A stretch of DNA of 49,774 bases from CAZRAL01 sp964598005 (GCA_964598005.1 CAZRAL010000013.1:1-49774); one strand, 5' to 3'. Numbered from the stretch's first letter, positions 32,357 through 42,191 are shown. The notes: generated by a model not told the origin, from the sequence alone. Made by a program: numbers and translations.

Positions 32357-33461
32357 ATGGAAGCCGATCAACTCAACCTTATCGCCAACAGCCTGACCGA
32401 CTTGTCCGCCCGCGCGGTCGAGTTGCGGAGGTATCTTTGACTTTGACGTCAAAACCGAACGCCTCGCCGAAGTCGATCGGCTGGTCGAAGACCCCAGTAT
32501 CTGGAATGACCCCAAACGTTCGCTGGAACTCAACCGGGAAAAAAAACAGCTCGACGATATCGTCGGCTCACTGATCCGCATCGAACAAGGGCTGAAGGAT
32601 GCCAGCGAACTGTTTGCGCTGGCCAAAAACGAAAGCGACGACGATACCCTGCTGGTGGTCGATGCCGATGTGCAAGCGATTCGCCATACGGTGGAGCAGA
32701 TGGAATTCCGCCGCATGTTCAACCATCCGCTGGATGCGAATAACTGTTTCATCGATATTCAATCCGGCGCCGGCGGCACCGAAGCGCAGGATTGGGCCAG
32801 CATGCTGTTGCGCCAATATCTGCGCTATGCCGAGCGCAAAGGCTTCAAGGCTGAATTGCTCGAAGAATCGGCTGGCGATGTGGCGGGTATTAAATCGGCC
32901 TCGATCAAGGTAAGCGGCGATTATGCCTATGGCCATCTACGCACCGAAACCGGCGTACACCGGCTGGTGCGCAAATCGCCGTTCGACTCTGCAGGTGGGC
33001 GCCATACTTCATTCGCCAGTTTATTCGTTTACCCTGAAGTCGATGATTCGATCGAAGTCGATATCAACCCTGCCGATCTGCGCATCGATACCTTTCGGGC
33101 TTCGGGTGCAGGCGGCCAGCATATCAACAAAACCGATTCGGCCGTCCGCATTACTCATAACCCGACTGGTGTGGTGGTGCAATGTCAGAACGACCGTTCG
33201 CAGCATCGCAACCGCGCTGAAGCGATGGCGATGCTCAAGGCAAAACTGTATGAACTGGAATTGCGCAAGCGCCAATCCGAACAGCAGAAACTTGAAGATT
33301 CCAAAACCGATATCGGCTGGGGTCATCAAATTCGCTCCTACGTGCTGGATCAATCGCGCATCAAGGATTTACGCACCCATTACGAAGTGGGCAACACCAA
33401 GGCCGTGCTTGATGGCGATCTCGATGGGTTTATCGAGGCCAGCCTGAAACAGGGGGTGTAG
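32357..33461 (+). CDS. prfB: Peptide chain release factor 2 (programmed +1 frameshift)
   Basis: RF2, about 367 residues, releases peptides at UAA and UGA. The gene is read as 32357-32437 joined to 32439-33461: after 27 codons an in-frame TGA (32438-32440) is bypassed by a +1 shift. The downstream part has the stop-codon-recognition tripeptide SPF at 207-209 (KSPFDSAGGRHTSF) and the catalytic GGQ at 252-254 (GAGGQHINKTDSAVR), at the positions expected for RF2 once the shift is included. The stop is TAG, which RF2 does not read. It is followed by lysS, the conserved neighbour. Confidence 0.95.
32427..32441 (+). promoter_or_regulatory. prfB programmed frameshift site
   Basis: GGAGG acts as an internal Shine-Dalgarno just upstream of TATCTTTGAC. 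The CTT codon is followed by TGA C, the standard poor-context stop. When RF2 is scarce the ribosome slips +1 from CUU to UUU and continues as Asp (GAC). This is the well-known autoregulatory switch of RF2. Confidence 0.95.
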
Positions 33462-33469
33462 TGCTCAAA

Positions 33470-33574
33470 TTGTCATTCCGAACCGCGCATTCTGCGGTGA
33501 GGAATCTGCTGTTGACTTGTTTGATTATTTACAATTACAGCAGATTCCTCGTCGCGTGCTCCTCGGAATGACAA
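33470..33574. repeat. Palindromic intergenic repeat between prfB and lysS
   Basis: A nested inverted repeat. The outer arms are TTGTCATTCCGA (33470-33481) and TCGGAATGACAA (33563-33574). The inner arms are GAGGAATCTGCTG (33500-33512) and CAGCAGATTCCTC (33538-33550). Repeats with the GTCATTCCGA...GAGGAATCT pattern are widespread in bacteria. In RNA it would form a long hairpin between the two genes. It is not followed by a U run, so it is not a simple terminator. Confidence 0.85.
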
Positions 33575-33637
33575 CGGTGGTGTGTTATCAGGAATCCTCA
33601 GTATTAATTTATAAATTAGAGTAAGCGAAAACAAAAC

Positions 33638-35161
33638 ATGTCCGACGCCAACGATCTCACCACACCCGTCATCAGCACCGACGAAAACCACGTTATCGTC
33701 GAGCGCCGTGAAAAACTGAAAGCCCTGCGCGCCAAGGGTAACGCCTTTCCAAACGATTTTCGTCCGCAGCATACGGCGCATGCGCTGCACAAGGGCTACG
33801 GCGAAAAATCCAAGGAAGAATTGCAAAACGCCACGCCGGTCGTCGTCACCGTGGCGGGCCGCATCATGTTGAAACGGATCATGGGCAAAGCCAGCTTTGC
33901 CACCATTCAGGATGCCAGCGGCCGCATCCAGCTTTACGTGGCGCTCGACGCGGTAGGCGCAGAAGCACTGGAAACCTTTAAACACTATGATCTCGGCGAT
34001 ATCGTGGGTGCCGAGGGCACGCTATTCAAAACCAAAACCGGCGAACTGTCGGTCCACGTCACCACGATCCGCCTGATCACCAAAGCGTTACGGCCGTTGC
34101 CGGAAAAATTTCATGGCTTGACCGATACCGAGCAGCGCTACCGCATGCGCTACGTTGACCTGATCGTCAATCCGGAAGTGCGTCATACCTTCGTTGTGCG
34201 TTCCAAAGTTGTGCAATGCATTCGCGATTTCATGGTCAATGCGGGCTATCTGGAAGTGGAAACGCCGATGATGCACCCGATCCCGGGCGGCGCTGCCGCG
34301 CGCCCGTTCACCACTCATCACAACACGCTGGACATGCAGCTTTATCTGCGCATTGCTCCCGAGCTTTACCTGAAACGCCTCGTGGTAGGTGGCCTGGAAC
34401 GCGTATTTGAAATCAATCGCAATTTTCGCAATGAAGGCATGTCCACGCGCCACAATCCCGAATTCACCATGATGGAGTTTTACATTGCTTGGCGCGATTA
34501 TCAGCACCTCATGGAATTTACCGAAGCCATGTTGCGCGATGCGGCCAACAAGGTCTTCGGGTCAACCCAGATCACCTACCAGAAACAAATCATCGACTTC
34601 GGCAAACCGTTCGACCGTCTAACCATGGTTGAAGCAGTGCGCAAATACACGCCCTCCCTTGCCACTGAAAACCTCGATGACCCCGCGACACTGCTGCGGT
34701 TGATTCGCGCCAGCGGCCAAAATGCCAATGAAAGTGACACCATAGGGACGCTGCAACTCAAGCTGTTTGAAGCAGTAGCAGAATGGAAGTTGTTACAGCC
34801 TACTTTCATCGTTTCCTACCCCGCCGAAACTTCGCCGCTCTCGCGCCGTAACGACCGCAACCCCGCCGTCTGTGACCGTTTCGAGCTATTCATCGCGGGC
34901 CGCGAAATCGCCAACGGCTTTTCCGAATTGAACGACCCTGAAGATCAGGCCGAGCGCTTCATGGAGCAGGTGCGCCAGAAAGATGCGGGCGACACCGAGG
35001 CCATGCATTACGACGCTGATTATGTGCGTGCGCTGGAATATGGCCTGCCGCCTACCGCCGGCGAAGGCATCGGTATCGACCGGTTGGTGATGCTGCTTAC
35101 CGATAGCCCATCCATCCGCGATGTCATCCTTTTTCCGCAAATGCGGCCCGGGGATTTGTAA
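33638..35161 (+). CDS. lysS: Lysyl-tRNA synthetase, class II
   Basis: A 507-residue class IIb synthetase. The N-terminal OB-fold anticodon-binding domain covers about 65-175 (VVVTVAGRIMLKRIMGKASF, YDLGDIVGAEGTLFKTKTGE). The catalytic domain has motif 1 (around ETPMMHPIPGGAAARPF), motif 2 (FEINRNFRNEGMSTRHNPEF) and motif 3 (GEGIGIDRLVMLLT). Length is standard. It lies downstream of prfB, separated by a palindromic repeat. The start ATG at 33638 has AGTAAGCG about ten bases upstream, a weak ribosome-binding site. Confidence 0.98.
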   Translation: MSDANDLTTPVISTDENHVIVERREKLKALRAKGNAFPNDFRPQHTAHALHKGYGEKSKEELQNATPVVVTVAGRIMLKRIMGKASFATIQDASGRIQLYVALDAVGAEALETFKHYDLGDIVGAEGTLFKTKTGELSVHVTTIRLITKALRPLPEKFHGLTDTEQRYRMRYVDLIVNPEVRHTFVVRSKVVQCIRDFMVNAGYLEVETPMMHPIPGGAAARPFTTHHNTLDMQLYLRIAPELYLKRLVVGGLERVFEINRNFRNEGMSTRHNPEFTMMEFYIAWRDYQHLMEFTEAMLRDAANKVFGSTQITYQKQIIDFGKPFDRLTMVEAVRKYTPSLATENLDDPATLLRLIRASGQNANESDTIGTLQLKLFEAVAEWKLLQPTFIVSYPAETSPLSRRNDRNPAVCDRFELFIAGREIANGFSELNDPEDQAERFMEQVRQKDAGDTEAMHYDADYVRALEYGLPPTAGEGIGIDRLVMLLTDSPSIRDVILFPQMRPGDL

Positions 35162-35179
35162 TTTGTTTATTTATACTTC

Positions 35180-35213
35180 GGAGAGATGTATGTTCCCTTC
35201 ATACATCATCTCC
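35180..35213. terminator. Stem-loop downstream of lysS
   Basis: GGAGAGATGTATG pairs with CATACATCATCTCC with one mismatch/bulge around a TTCCCTT loop, starting 19 bases after the lysS stop. No T run follows, so it is either a processing/3'-end structure or a weak terminator. The rest of the 35162-35344 gap shows nothing else. Confidence 0.45.
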
Positions 35214-35344
35214 TGCTACGCTGATCATTCTCCTGCGCTCAGTAAAAAACGGTATATTTCGGAACAGCAAATCTCCATAACGCGATAAATTTTCTGGGAC
35301 TTTCCCGAGCCACATTCTGTGCAACTACATTTCTCGATAAAAAC

Positions 35345-36763
35345 ATGACACAAAGGAATTTTTTCAACGAAATGTATACAAAAGAGAGGGTGGTGCGCCC
35401 GCATTACGCCCCTTTCGCGGAATGGCTGGAAAAAACCCCTGCTGAAAAAATCGCGCAAAACCGTCATGCTGCCGACCTGTTATTTCACCGTGTCGGTATC
35501 ACCTTCGCCGTCTACGGCGAAGCGACGGGCATGGAACGCCTCATTCCCTTCGATATCGTTCCGCACGTCATTCCCGGTGCCAAATGGGCGGAAATCTCCC
35601 GTGGGCTCACACAGCGCGTCAGCGCATTGAACGCCTTTTTAAACGATATTTATCACGATCAGGAAATCATCAAGGCCGGAAAAATTCCTGCCGAGCAGGT
35701 CCTGAACAACGCGCAATATCGTAAAGACATGGTCGGTATCGATGTACCGGGCGGTATTTATGCACACGTGGCCGGCATCGATCTGGTGAAGGATGGCGAC
35801 GGCGAATATTACGTTCTCGAAGACAATTTGCGTACGCCGTCCGGGGTCTCCTATCTGCTGGAAAACCGCAAAATGATGATGCGACTGTTTCCCGAATTGT
35901 TTGTGCGCCAAACGATACGGCCTGTCGATCACTATCCCGATCTGTTATTGGAGACGTTGCGCCACGCTGCGCCGCACGGTGTCGATAATCCCACCATTGT
36001 TTTGTTGACCCCGGGGCATTTTAATTCCGCCTACTTCGAGCACGCCTTCCTGGCCCAGCAAATGGGAATCGAACTGGTTGAGGGCATCGATCTGTTTGTG
36101 CAGGACAACACCGTCTTTATGCGCACCACGCAGGGGCCACAGAAGGTCGATGTTATCTATCGCCGTATCGACGACGATTTTCTCGATCCGCTTTATTTTC
36201 GTTCCGATTCGATACTGGGTGTACCGGGCCTGATGAATGCTTACCGCGCGGGCCGGGTCACCCTGGCAAACGCTGTCGGCACCGGGGTCGCGGATGATAA
36301 ATCGATGTACCCTTACGTTCCTGAAATGATCCGCTTTTATCTCGGCGAAGAGCCAATCCTGAATAACGTCAAAACCTACAGTCTCAGCAATCCTGATGAC
36401 TTACACTATGTGCTGACACACATGGCCGATCTGGTTATCAAGGAAACCCAAGGGTCAGGCGGGTACGGCATGCTGGTAGGTCCCGCTTCGACCGCGGCGG
36501 AACGTGAAAGATACCGTCAGCGCGTACTCGATGCACCAGAGCGTTTCATCGCACAGCCCACGCTGGCCCTCTCGGTGTGCCCGACCTTTACCGACAAGGG
36601 TATTCTTGCACCGCGCCATATCGACCTGCGGCCCTATGTGCTGTCCGGTCAAACGGTGAATTTCGTACCCGGTGGTCTCACCCGGGTCGCGCTGCGCGAA
36701 GGGTCGCTGGTCGTCAATTCCTCGCAGGGTGGCGGGGTCAAAGATACCTGGGTGGTGGATTAA
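35345..36763 (+). CDS. Circularly permuted ATP-grasp protein of the Anbu cluster
   Basis: A 472-residue protein of the circularly permuted ATP-grasp type (formerly DUF404/DUF407), predicted to ligate a carboxylate to an amine at the cost of ATP. Visible blocks include FAVYGEATGMERLIPFDIVP, DVPGGIYAHVAGIDLVKDGD, EYYVLEDNLRTPSGVSYLLE, DVIYRRIDDDFLDPLYF and KETQGSGGYGMLVGPAST, with acidic and Asn metal-binding residues in LEDNLRTPSG. The product is unknown; family studies propose a peptide-like bond. It lies two bases upstream of the alpha-E gene and is followed by the Anbu protease and transglutaminase, the standard partners. Confidence 0.92.
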   Translation: MTQRNFFNEMYTKERVVRPHYAPFAEWLEKTPAEKIAQNRHAADLLFHRVGITFAVYGEATGMERLIPFDIVPHVIPGAKWAEISRGLTQRVSALNAFLNDIYHDQEIIKAGKIPAEQVLNNAQYRKDMVGIDVPGGIYAHVAGIDLVKDGDGEYYVLEDNLRTPSGVSYLLENRKMMMRLFPELFVRQTIRPVDHYPDLLLETLRHAAPHGVDNPTIVLLTPGHFNSAYFEHAFLAQQMGIELVEGIDLFVQDNTVFMRTTQGPQKVDVIYRRIDDDFLDPLYFRSDSILGVPGLMNAYRAGRVTLANAVGTGVADDKSMYPYVPEMIRFYLGEEPILNNVKTYSLSNPDDLHYVLTHMADLVIKETQGSGGYGMLVGPASTAAERERYRQRVLDAPERFIAQPTLALSVCPTFTDKGILAPRHIDLRPYVLSGQTVNFVPGGLTRVALREGSLVVNSSQGGGVKDTWVVD

Positions 36764-36765
36764 CC

Positions 36766-37719
36766 ATGCTTTCCAGAACCGCCTCGAATCTTTACTGGAT
36801 GTCGCGCTATGTCGAGCGTGCCGAAAACACCGCACGCATTCTCGATGTGGCTTACCGCATGTCGCTGCTCACCACGGATCCAAATCTGCAAGACCAGGAA
36901 TGGTTTGCCCCGCTCAATATCACCGGCACGCTGTTCCCGTTCAGCGGACGTCATAACATTGTGTGCGCCAGGGAGGTGCTGCACTTCGTGGCACTCGATC
37001 CCGATAACCCTTCCTCGATCTACAATTGCGCCAAACAGGCACGCGAAAATGCCCGCGCTGTGCGTGGCACGATCACCAGCGAAATGTGGGAGGTGTTGAA
37101 CGCCACCTGGCTGGAAATGCAAAACATGGACGAAGATCGTATGAACGCACGCGGTGTCTCGTCGTTCTTTGAGTGGGTCAAGGAGCGTTCGCATTTGTTC
37201 CGTGGCGTCACTTTCGGCACCATCCGGCGCGACGAGGCCTTCCATTTTCACCGTCTGGGCACCTACCTGGAGCGCGCCGACAATACCGCACGTCTTCTCG
37301 ACGTGAAATATCACGTCCTGCTGCCCAGCGTCACCGAGGTGGGAGGTGCGGTAGATTATTACCAGTGGTCTGCCGTACTGCGTTCGGTCTCGGCTTTTGA
37401 GTCGTACCGCAAGGTTTACCGCGACGTCATCACCCCTTTGCGGCTGGCTGAATTGCTGATCCTGCGCGAAGATATTCCTCGCTCGCTGCATTTCTGTTTG
37501 CGCGAGGCATATGGAATTCTCGGCCTGGTGAAAAATCGTGCCTCACAAGAGAGCGTACGGCAAGCTGGCGAGATCTATGCCTCACTGCAATTCGGGCGCA
37601 TTGCCGATATCTTTCAAACCGGGCTGCACGAATACCTCACTGCTTTTCTTGAATCCACACATCGCCTGGGTGGTGAAATCAATCAGGCATTTTTTGCACC
37701 CACACTGGCATCACAATAA
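36766..37719 (+). CDS. Alpha-E domain protein (DUF403)
   Basis: A 317-residue all-helical protein of the alpha-E (DUF403) family, always found beside circularly permuted ATP-grasp genes. It starts MLSRTASNLYWMSRYVERAE, the family hallmark with the glutamates that give it its name, and repeats the motif later (FHFHRLGTYLERADNTARLL). Function is unknown; a role in positioning the ATP-grasp partner or its substrate is inferred. ATG at 36766 is two bases after the ATP-grasp stop; a longer frame from 36577 would lie inside that gene. Confidence 0.92.
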   Translation: MLSRTASNLYWMSRYVERAENTARILDVAYRMSLLTTDPNLQDQEWFAPLNITGTLFPFSGRHNIVCAREVLHFVALDPDNPSSIYNCAKQARENARAVRGTITSEMWEVLNATWLEMQNMDEDRMNARGVSSFFEWVKERSHLFRGVTFGTIRRDEAFHFHRLGTYLERADNTARLLDVKYHVLLPSVTEVGGAVDYYQWSAVLRSVSAFESYRKVYRDVITPLRLAELLILREDIPRSLHFCLREAYGILGLVKNRASQESVRQAGEIYASLQFGRIADIFQTGLHEYLTAFLESTHRLGGEINQAFFAPTLASQ

Positions 37720-37744
37720 TTTTTCAGGCACGGAGAAAAATACC

Positions 37745-38479
37745 ATGACGTACTGCGTCGCCCTACGACTCGATTCAGGGATGATCTTCGCTTCGGATTC
37801 GCGAACCAATGCAGGGGTTGACCATATCGCAACATTTTGCAAAATGCACGTTTACGAGCGCACCGAAGACCGCGTCATCGTTGTGCTGTCATCGGGCAAT
37901 CTGGCCATGACACAAGGTGTTATCAATATCCTGGATCGCCACAAACACGCTATTAATGGTGAAAACACCATCTGGAATGCGCCCTCGATGTTCGATGTGG
38001 CCACGCTGACCGGCGAAGCCTTGCGGGAAATGCAGCGCCGCGACGGGCCGGCGCTGATGCAAAGCGGGATCGATGCGGCTGCCAGCTTGATCGTCGGCGG
38101 GCAAATCAAAGGCGAGCGGGAGCGGTTATTTCACATTTATGCGCAGGGCAATTTCATCGAGACTTCCGACGAAACGCCTTATTTTCAATTGGGTGAAGCC
38201 AAATACGGCAAACCGATTCTCGACCGCGTGCTGACTACCGGCACCCCGCAAAAAGAAGCGGCCAAATGTGTGCTGATCTCCTTCGATTCCACAGTCAAAT
38301 CGAACATCTCGGTGGGATTGCCGATCGATCTATTGTGGTACCCCAAAGATTCGCTACGCGTGGGCATGCAGCAGCGCATCGGCGAAGGCGATCCGTATTT
38401 TTCCATGCTGCGGCAGCGCTGGGGGAGCGGATTAAGGCGCGTATTCGGCGAGTTGCCCGATCCTGATTGGCTGGAGTAA
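37745..38479 (+). CDS. Anbu, proteasome beta-like Ntn hydrolase
   Basis: A 244-residue member of the Anbu (ancestral beta subunit) branch of proteasome-like proteins. It begins MTYCVALRLDSGMIFASDSR, so removal of Met exposes the nucleophilic Thr1; the Asp17-Ser-Arg motif and Lys32 (TFCKM) follow as in Ntn threonine hydrolases. Later blocks are VIVVLSSGNLAMTQGVI, LIVGGQIKGERERLFHIYAQ and SVGLPIDLLWYPKDSLRVG. Crystal studies of relatives show open helical assemblies rather than closed rings, and protease activity is weak or unproven. ATG at 37745 is preceded by GGAG; a longer upstream frame overlaps the alpha-E gene and would hide Thr1, so it is rejected. Confidence 0.93.
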   Translation: MTYCVALRLDSGMIFASDSRTNAGVDHIATFCKMHVYERTEDRVIVVLSSGNLAMTQGVINILDRHKHAINGENTIWNAPSMFDVATLTGEALREMQRRDGPALMQSGIDAAASLIVGGQIKGERERLFHIYAQGNFIETSDETPYFQLGEAKYGKPILDRVLTTGTPQKEAAKCVLISFDSTVKSNISVGLPIDLLWYPKDSLRVGMQQRIGEGDPYFSMLRQRWGSGLRRVFGELPDPDWLE

Positions 38480-38543
38480 TGCTGTGCGGGACTCATATTC
38501 AGCGTTCCTTAATACAGAAAAATTTTGTGTCGTATTAACTTGG

Positions 38544-38563
38544 GCCCCCGCCTGCGCGGGGGC
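38544..38563. repeat. REP-like GC hairpin
   Basis: GCCCCCGC and GCGGGGGC are perfect complements around CTGC, within the common TGGGCCCCCGCCTGCGCGG repeat type. It lies in the 278-bp gap between the Anbu gene and the transglutaminase gene; the rest of that gap shows no gene. A related partial arm is present near 31144. Confidence 0.85.
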
Positions 38564-38757
38564 AGGATAAATTCTTCACCCAGAAAATTCCTTATCGATG
38601 CAAATGAAAATTTAAAATGCCCTGCCCCCGGGAAATGCGCATCAAAAAATGGAACCGCGACTGGAAAATCAATCTGATTTAATCGACCAACCCTGATTGG
38701 CAGGACCTCAGCAGCAATATTTGAAATAAACTCATCGCCATTACCCGCGAAACCATT

Positions 38758-41700
38758 ATGACCATCCGCATCGCCCTGCACCACCAAACCCGCTACAAAT
38801 TTGATCGCCCGGTGGGGCTATCACCGCATGAAGTACGCTTGCGTCCGGCTGCTCATTGCCGTACGCCAATCGAAAGTTATTCGCTGAAGGTCAAGCCGGC
38901 AAAACATTTCATCAACTGGCAGCAGGATCCTTACGGCAACTGGCTGGCGCGGCTGGTATTTCCAGAAAAAACAACTGAATTGTTGATCGAGGTCGATCTG
39001 GTTGCCGACATGACGATCATCAATCCATTCGATTTTTTTGTTGAAAAATACGCCGAACACTACCCGTTTCAATACACCGCGGAAAATCGCCGTGAGTTGG
39101 CACCCTATCTGGATACAGAGCCCTGTGGTCCTTTACTCGCTGCATGGTTGGCTGCGGCACGCGAAACGCTGGTAAAGAAAGAAATGGTCACCATCGATTT
39201 TTTAGTGGCGCTCAATCAGCGTATACAACGCGATATTCGCTACCTTATCCGTATGGAGCCGGGCGTACAAACACCGGAACAAACCTTGCAACTGGCCCAA
39301 GGTTCATGCCGCGATTCGGCATGGCTGTTGGTGCAGGCTCTGCGCCATTTCGGCATTGCAGCCCGCTTTGCATCGGGATATCTGATTCAATTGGTGGCTG
39401 ATCAAAAACCGCTCGACGGGCCGGCGGGAACCGACCGCGATTTCACTGATCTGCATGCCTGGGCCGAGGCTTATTTACCCGGGGCGGGCTGGATCGGGCT
39501 CGACCCCACCTCGGGGCTATTGGCGGGTGAAGGCCATATCCCGTTGGCTTGTACCGCTATTCCTTCCTCGGCAGCGCCGATTTCCGGTTTTACTGATCGT
39601 TGCGAATCGAAACTCGATTTCACCATGAGCGTCACACGCATTCACGAAGACCCGCGTGTGACACGCCCCTACACGACCACGCAATGGGATGCCATTTGTC
39701 ATTTGGGCGATCGAATCGATCTAGATCTGGAGAAAGAAGCGGTGCGCCTTACCATGGGAGGAGAACCGACCTTTGTTTCGGTTGACGATATGCAAGGTGA
39801 GGAATGGAATTTCACCGCCCTCTCACCGCACAAGCTCGAGTTGGCCACAAGCCTGTTCAAGCGCCTTGCAGCGCGCTTTGCGCCAGGAGCTTTGCTGCAT
39901 TTTGGTCAGGGCAAGTGGTACCCCGGCGAACCCCTGCCACGCTGGGCGCTGTCGTGTTACTGGCGGCCAGATGGCCAGCCCATCTGGCGGGATCCAGCGC
40001 TGATTGCGTTTGAACCTTCCTCCGCGCCTCTTTCAATAACGGCCGCGCAATCGTTCGCACGGGAACTGGCGCAAACGCTTGGGCTGCATCCCGATTATGC
40101 CGTTCCGGCCTACGAAAGCGTTTGGCGTGTCCTGCGCGACGAAGCAAGTCTGCCGGAAAACATTGATCCGCTCGATCCGGCCTTGAAGCAGCCTTCCATC
40201 CGCGCAAAATTACAGGCCCAGCTTGCCGGTACGCTGGGCGAGGCAGCGGGCTATGTGCTCCCCCTCAAGGCTATCGAACGCCGAAAACCTCAAGCGGAAA
40301 CCGAGTGGGCTTCTTCTTTATGGCCGCTAAAAAGTAAACATATTTTTTTGCTTGAGGGCGATTCTCCCTTGGGCTTTCGCCTTCCGCTAGCCTCCTTGCC
40401 TGCCGTGGCACCGGAGGATATCGATATCCTGATCCCAGTCGATCCTTTTGAGGCGCAGGATGATTTGCCCGCAACGCCGCGCCATGCAAAAGCCGGTAAA
40501 CCGAAAAAAGTCAAACTCAAACAATCAGCAAAAGAAGTCGTACGTACCGCTTTGTGCGTGGAAATACGCGATGGCCTGTTGCACGTTTTTCTTCCCCCGC
40601 TTGCATTATTGGAAGATTACCTGGCCCTGGTTTATGCGCTAGAAGAAACGGCGCGAAAAACCGGCCTACCCGTACGGATTGAAGGCTATGCGCCGCCTGC
40701 AGATAGTCGCCTGAAAAAATTGGCCGTGACCCCAGACCCGGGTGTGATCGAAGTCAATATCCAGCCTGCCTCGACCTGGCGGGAGTTGGTCAACAATACG
40801 CACGTCCTGTACGAAGAGGCGAGACAGTCACGTTTGGGCACTGAAAAATTCATGCTCGATGGCCGACATTCCGGCACCGGTGGCGGCAATCACGTCACCG
40901 TGGGCGGCATGACACCTGCGGAGAGCCCACTGCTGCGCCGGCCCGATCTGCTGCGCAGCCTGATTACCTACTGGCAAAATCACCCCGCCTTGTCGTATCT
41001 CTTTTCCGGAATGTTCATCGGCCCCACCTCGCAAAGCCCACGGGTTGACGAAGCGCGCGACGATACGCTTTATGAACTGGAAATTGCCTTTGAGCAGATG
41101 GACGAAAAACTGCAGCCGGGCGAAGAATCTGCTCAGCCCTGGCTGGTGGATCGTTTGCTGCGCAATTTTTTGATCGACTTGACCGGCAACACCCATCGCG
41201 CTGAATTTTCCATCGACAAATTGTATGCGCCCGATGGCCCGACGAGTCGCCTAGGTTTGCTGGAATTTCGTGCTTTTGAAATGCCGCCGCATGCGCAAAT
41301 GAGCCTCACACAAATGTTGCTGCTGCGCACTTTTATTGCCCGTTTCTGGAAACAACCTTATCGCGCCCCGCTGATTCGCTGGGGCACGGCCCTGCACGAC
41401 CGTTTTATGCTGCCTTATTTTGTGGCGCAGGATATGAAATCGGTGTGTGAGGATTTGGCACACTATGGCTACCCCGTCGAATTCGAGTGGTTCGCCCCTT
41501 TTCTCGAATTCCGCTTTCCGCGCCATGGCGCGGTCGCCTATCAGGGCATGGAGCTGGAATTGCGACAGGCCATCGAACCCTGGCATGTATTGGGCGAAGA
41601 AATGGCGGGCACCAGCACCTCGCGCTACGTCGATTCTTCCGTCGAACGCCTGCAAATCAAGGTGGCAGGCATGACTGATCCTCGCTATGCCGTCACCTGC

Positions 41701-42105
41701 AATGGCCGCATCATCCCGCTGACCCCGACCGGGCTGCCCGGAGAATTTGTAGCGGGCGTACGTTATCGTGCCTGGGATCCCCCTTCGGCCCTGCATCCCA
41801 CCATCGGGGTGCATTCACCGCTGGTATTCGATATCGTTGATACGTGGACGGCGCGCTCGATGGGAGGCTGCACGTATCACGTCACCCATCCTGGCGGGCG
41901 TAGCTACGATACATTTCCCGTCAACGCCTTCGAAGCGGAAGCCCGGCGTGTGGCGCGGTTCCAGAAAATCGGCCATACACCGGGGCCGATGCGCTTCAAA
42001 CCGGAAGGCCGCAATCCGGCTTTCCCCTGCACACTCGATTTGCGTAAAAAGCCGGATTACGACAGTGCACAGTTTATGGCGGTGCGCCCCGGTAAAGAGC
42101 AATAG
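38758..42105 (+). CDS. Transglutaminase-like protein fused to DUF2126
   Basis: An 1115-residue protein. The N-terminal 280 residues are a bacterial transglutaminase/protease-like module: IRIALHHQTRYKFDRPVGLS, then the Cys-His-Asp triad at Cys184 (GSCRDSAWLLVQA), His233 (DLHAWAEAYL) and Asp249 (GLDPTSG). The remaining roughly 800 residues are the DUF2126 part (LTMGGEPTFVSVDDM, FMLDGRHSGTGGGNHVTVGG, SYLFSGMFIGPTSQSPRVDE), resembling amidoligase/glutamine-synthetase-like enzymes. Combined ligase and hydrolase modules suggest synthesis and trimming of a peptide-like tag or product. The gene follows Anbu after a REP-bearing gap and completes the set. Confidence 0.92.
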   Translation: MTIRIALHHQTRYKFDRPVGLSPHEVRLRPAAHCRTPIESYSLKVKPAKHFINWQQDPYGNWLARLVFPEKTTELLIEVDLVADMTIINPFDFFVEKYAEHYPFQYTAENRRELAPYLDTEPCGPLLAAWLAAARETLVKKEMVTIDFLVALNQRIQRDIRYLIRMEPGVQTPEQTLQLAQGSCRDSAWLLVQALRHFGIAARFASGYLIQLVADQKPLDGPAGTDRDFTDLHAWAEAYLPGAGWIGLDPTSGLLAGEGHIPLACTAIPSSAAPISGFTDRCESKLDFTMSVTRIHEDPRVTRPYTTTQWDAICHLGDRIDLDLEKEAVRLTMGGEPTFVSVDDMQGEEWNFTALSPHKLELATSLFKRLAARFAPGALLHFGQGKWYPGEPLPRWALSCYWRPDGQPIWRDPALIAFEPSSAPLSITAAQSFARELAQTLGLHPDYAVPAYESVWRVLRDEASLPENIDPLDPALKQPSIRAKLQAQLAGTLGEAAGYVLPLKAIERRKPQAETEWASSLWPLKSKHIFLLEGDSPLGFRLPLASLPAVAPEDIDILIPVDPFEAQDDLPATPRHAKAGKPKKVKLKQSAKEVVRTALCVEIRDGLLHVFLPPLALLEDYLALVYALEETARKTGLPVRIEGYAPPADSRLKKLAVTPDPGVIEVNIQPASTWRELVNNTHVLYEEARQSRLGTEKFMLDGRHSGTGGGNHVTVGGMTPAESPLLRRPDLLRSLITYWQNHPALSYLFSGMFIGPTSQSPRVDEARDDTLYELEIAFEQMDEKLQPGEESAQPWLVDRLLRNFLIDLTGNTHRAEFSIDKLYAPDGPTSRLGLLEFRAFEMPPHAQMSLTQMLLLRTFIARFWKQPYRAPLIRWGTALHDRFMLPYFVAQDMKSVCEDLAHYGYPVEFEWFAPFLEFRFPRHGAVAYQGMELELRQAIEPWHVLGEEMAGTSTSRYVDSSVERLQIKVAGMTDPRYAVTCNGRIIPLTPTGLPGEFVAGVRYRAWDPPSALHPTIGVHSPLVFDIVDTWTARSMGGCTYHVTHPGGRSYDTFPVNAFEAEARRVARFQKIGHTPGPMRFKPEGRNPAFPCTLDLRKKPDYDSAQFMAVRPGKEQ

Positions 42106-42191
42106 CATCTTGAGAAAAATCGTGGCGACCTCAGGCACATGCCTGCTGGCATCGGTGCATACATCAGTAAGGTGGCAAAACAGCGATTAAT

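Noticed and set aside
37538..37744. Longer N terminus for the Anbu protein
   Set aside because: It lies within the alpha-E gene and would bury the catalytic Thr1; the ATG at 37745 has a GGAG ribosome-binding site.
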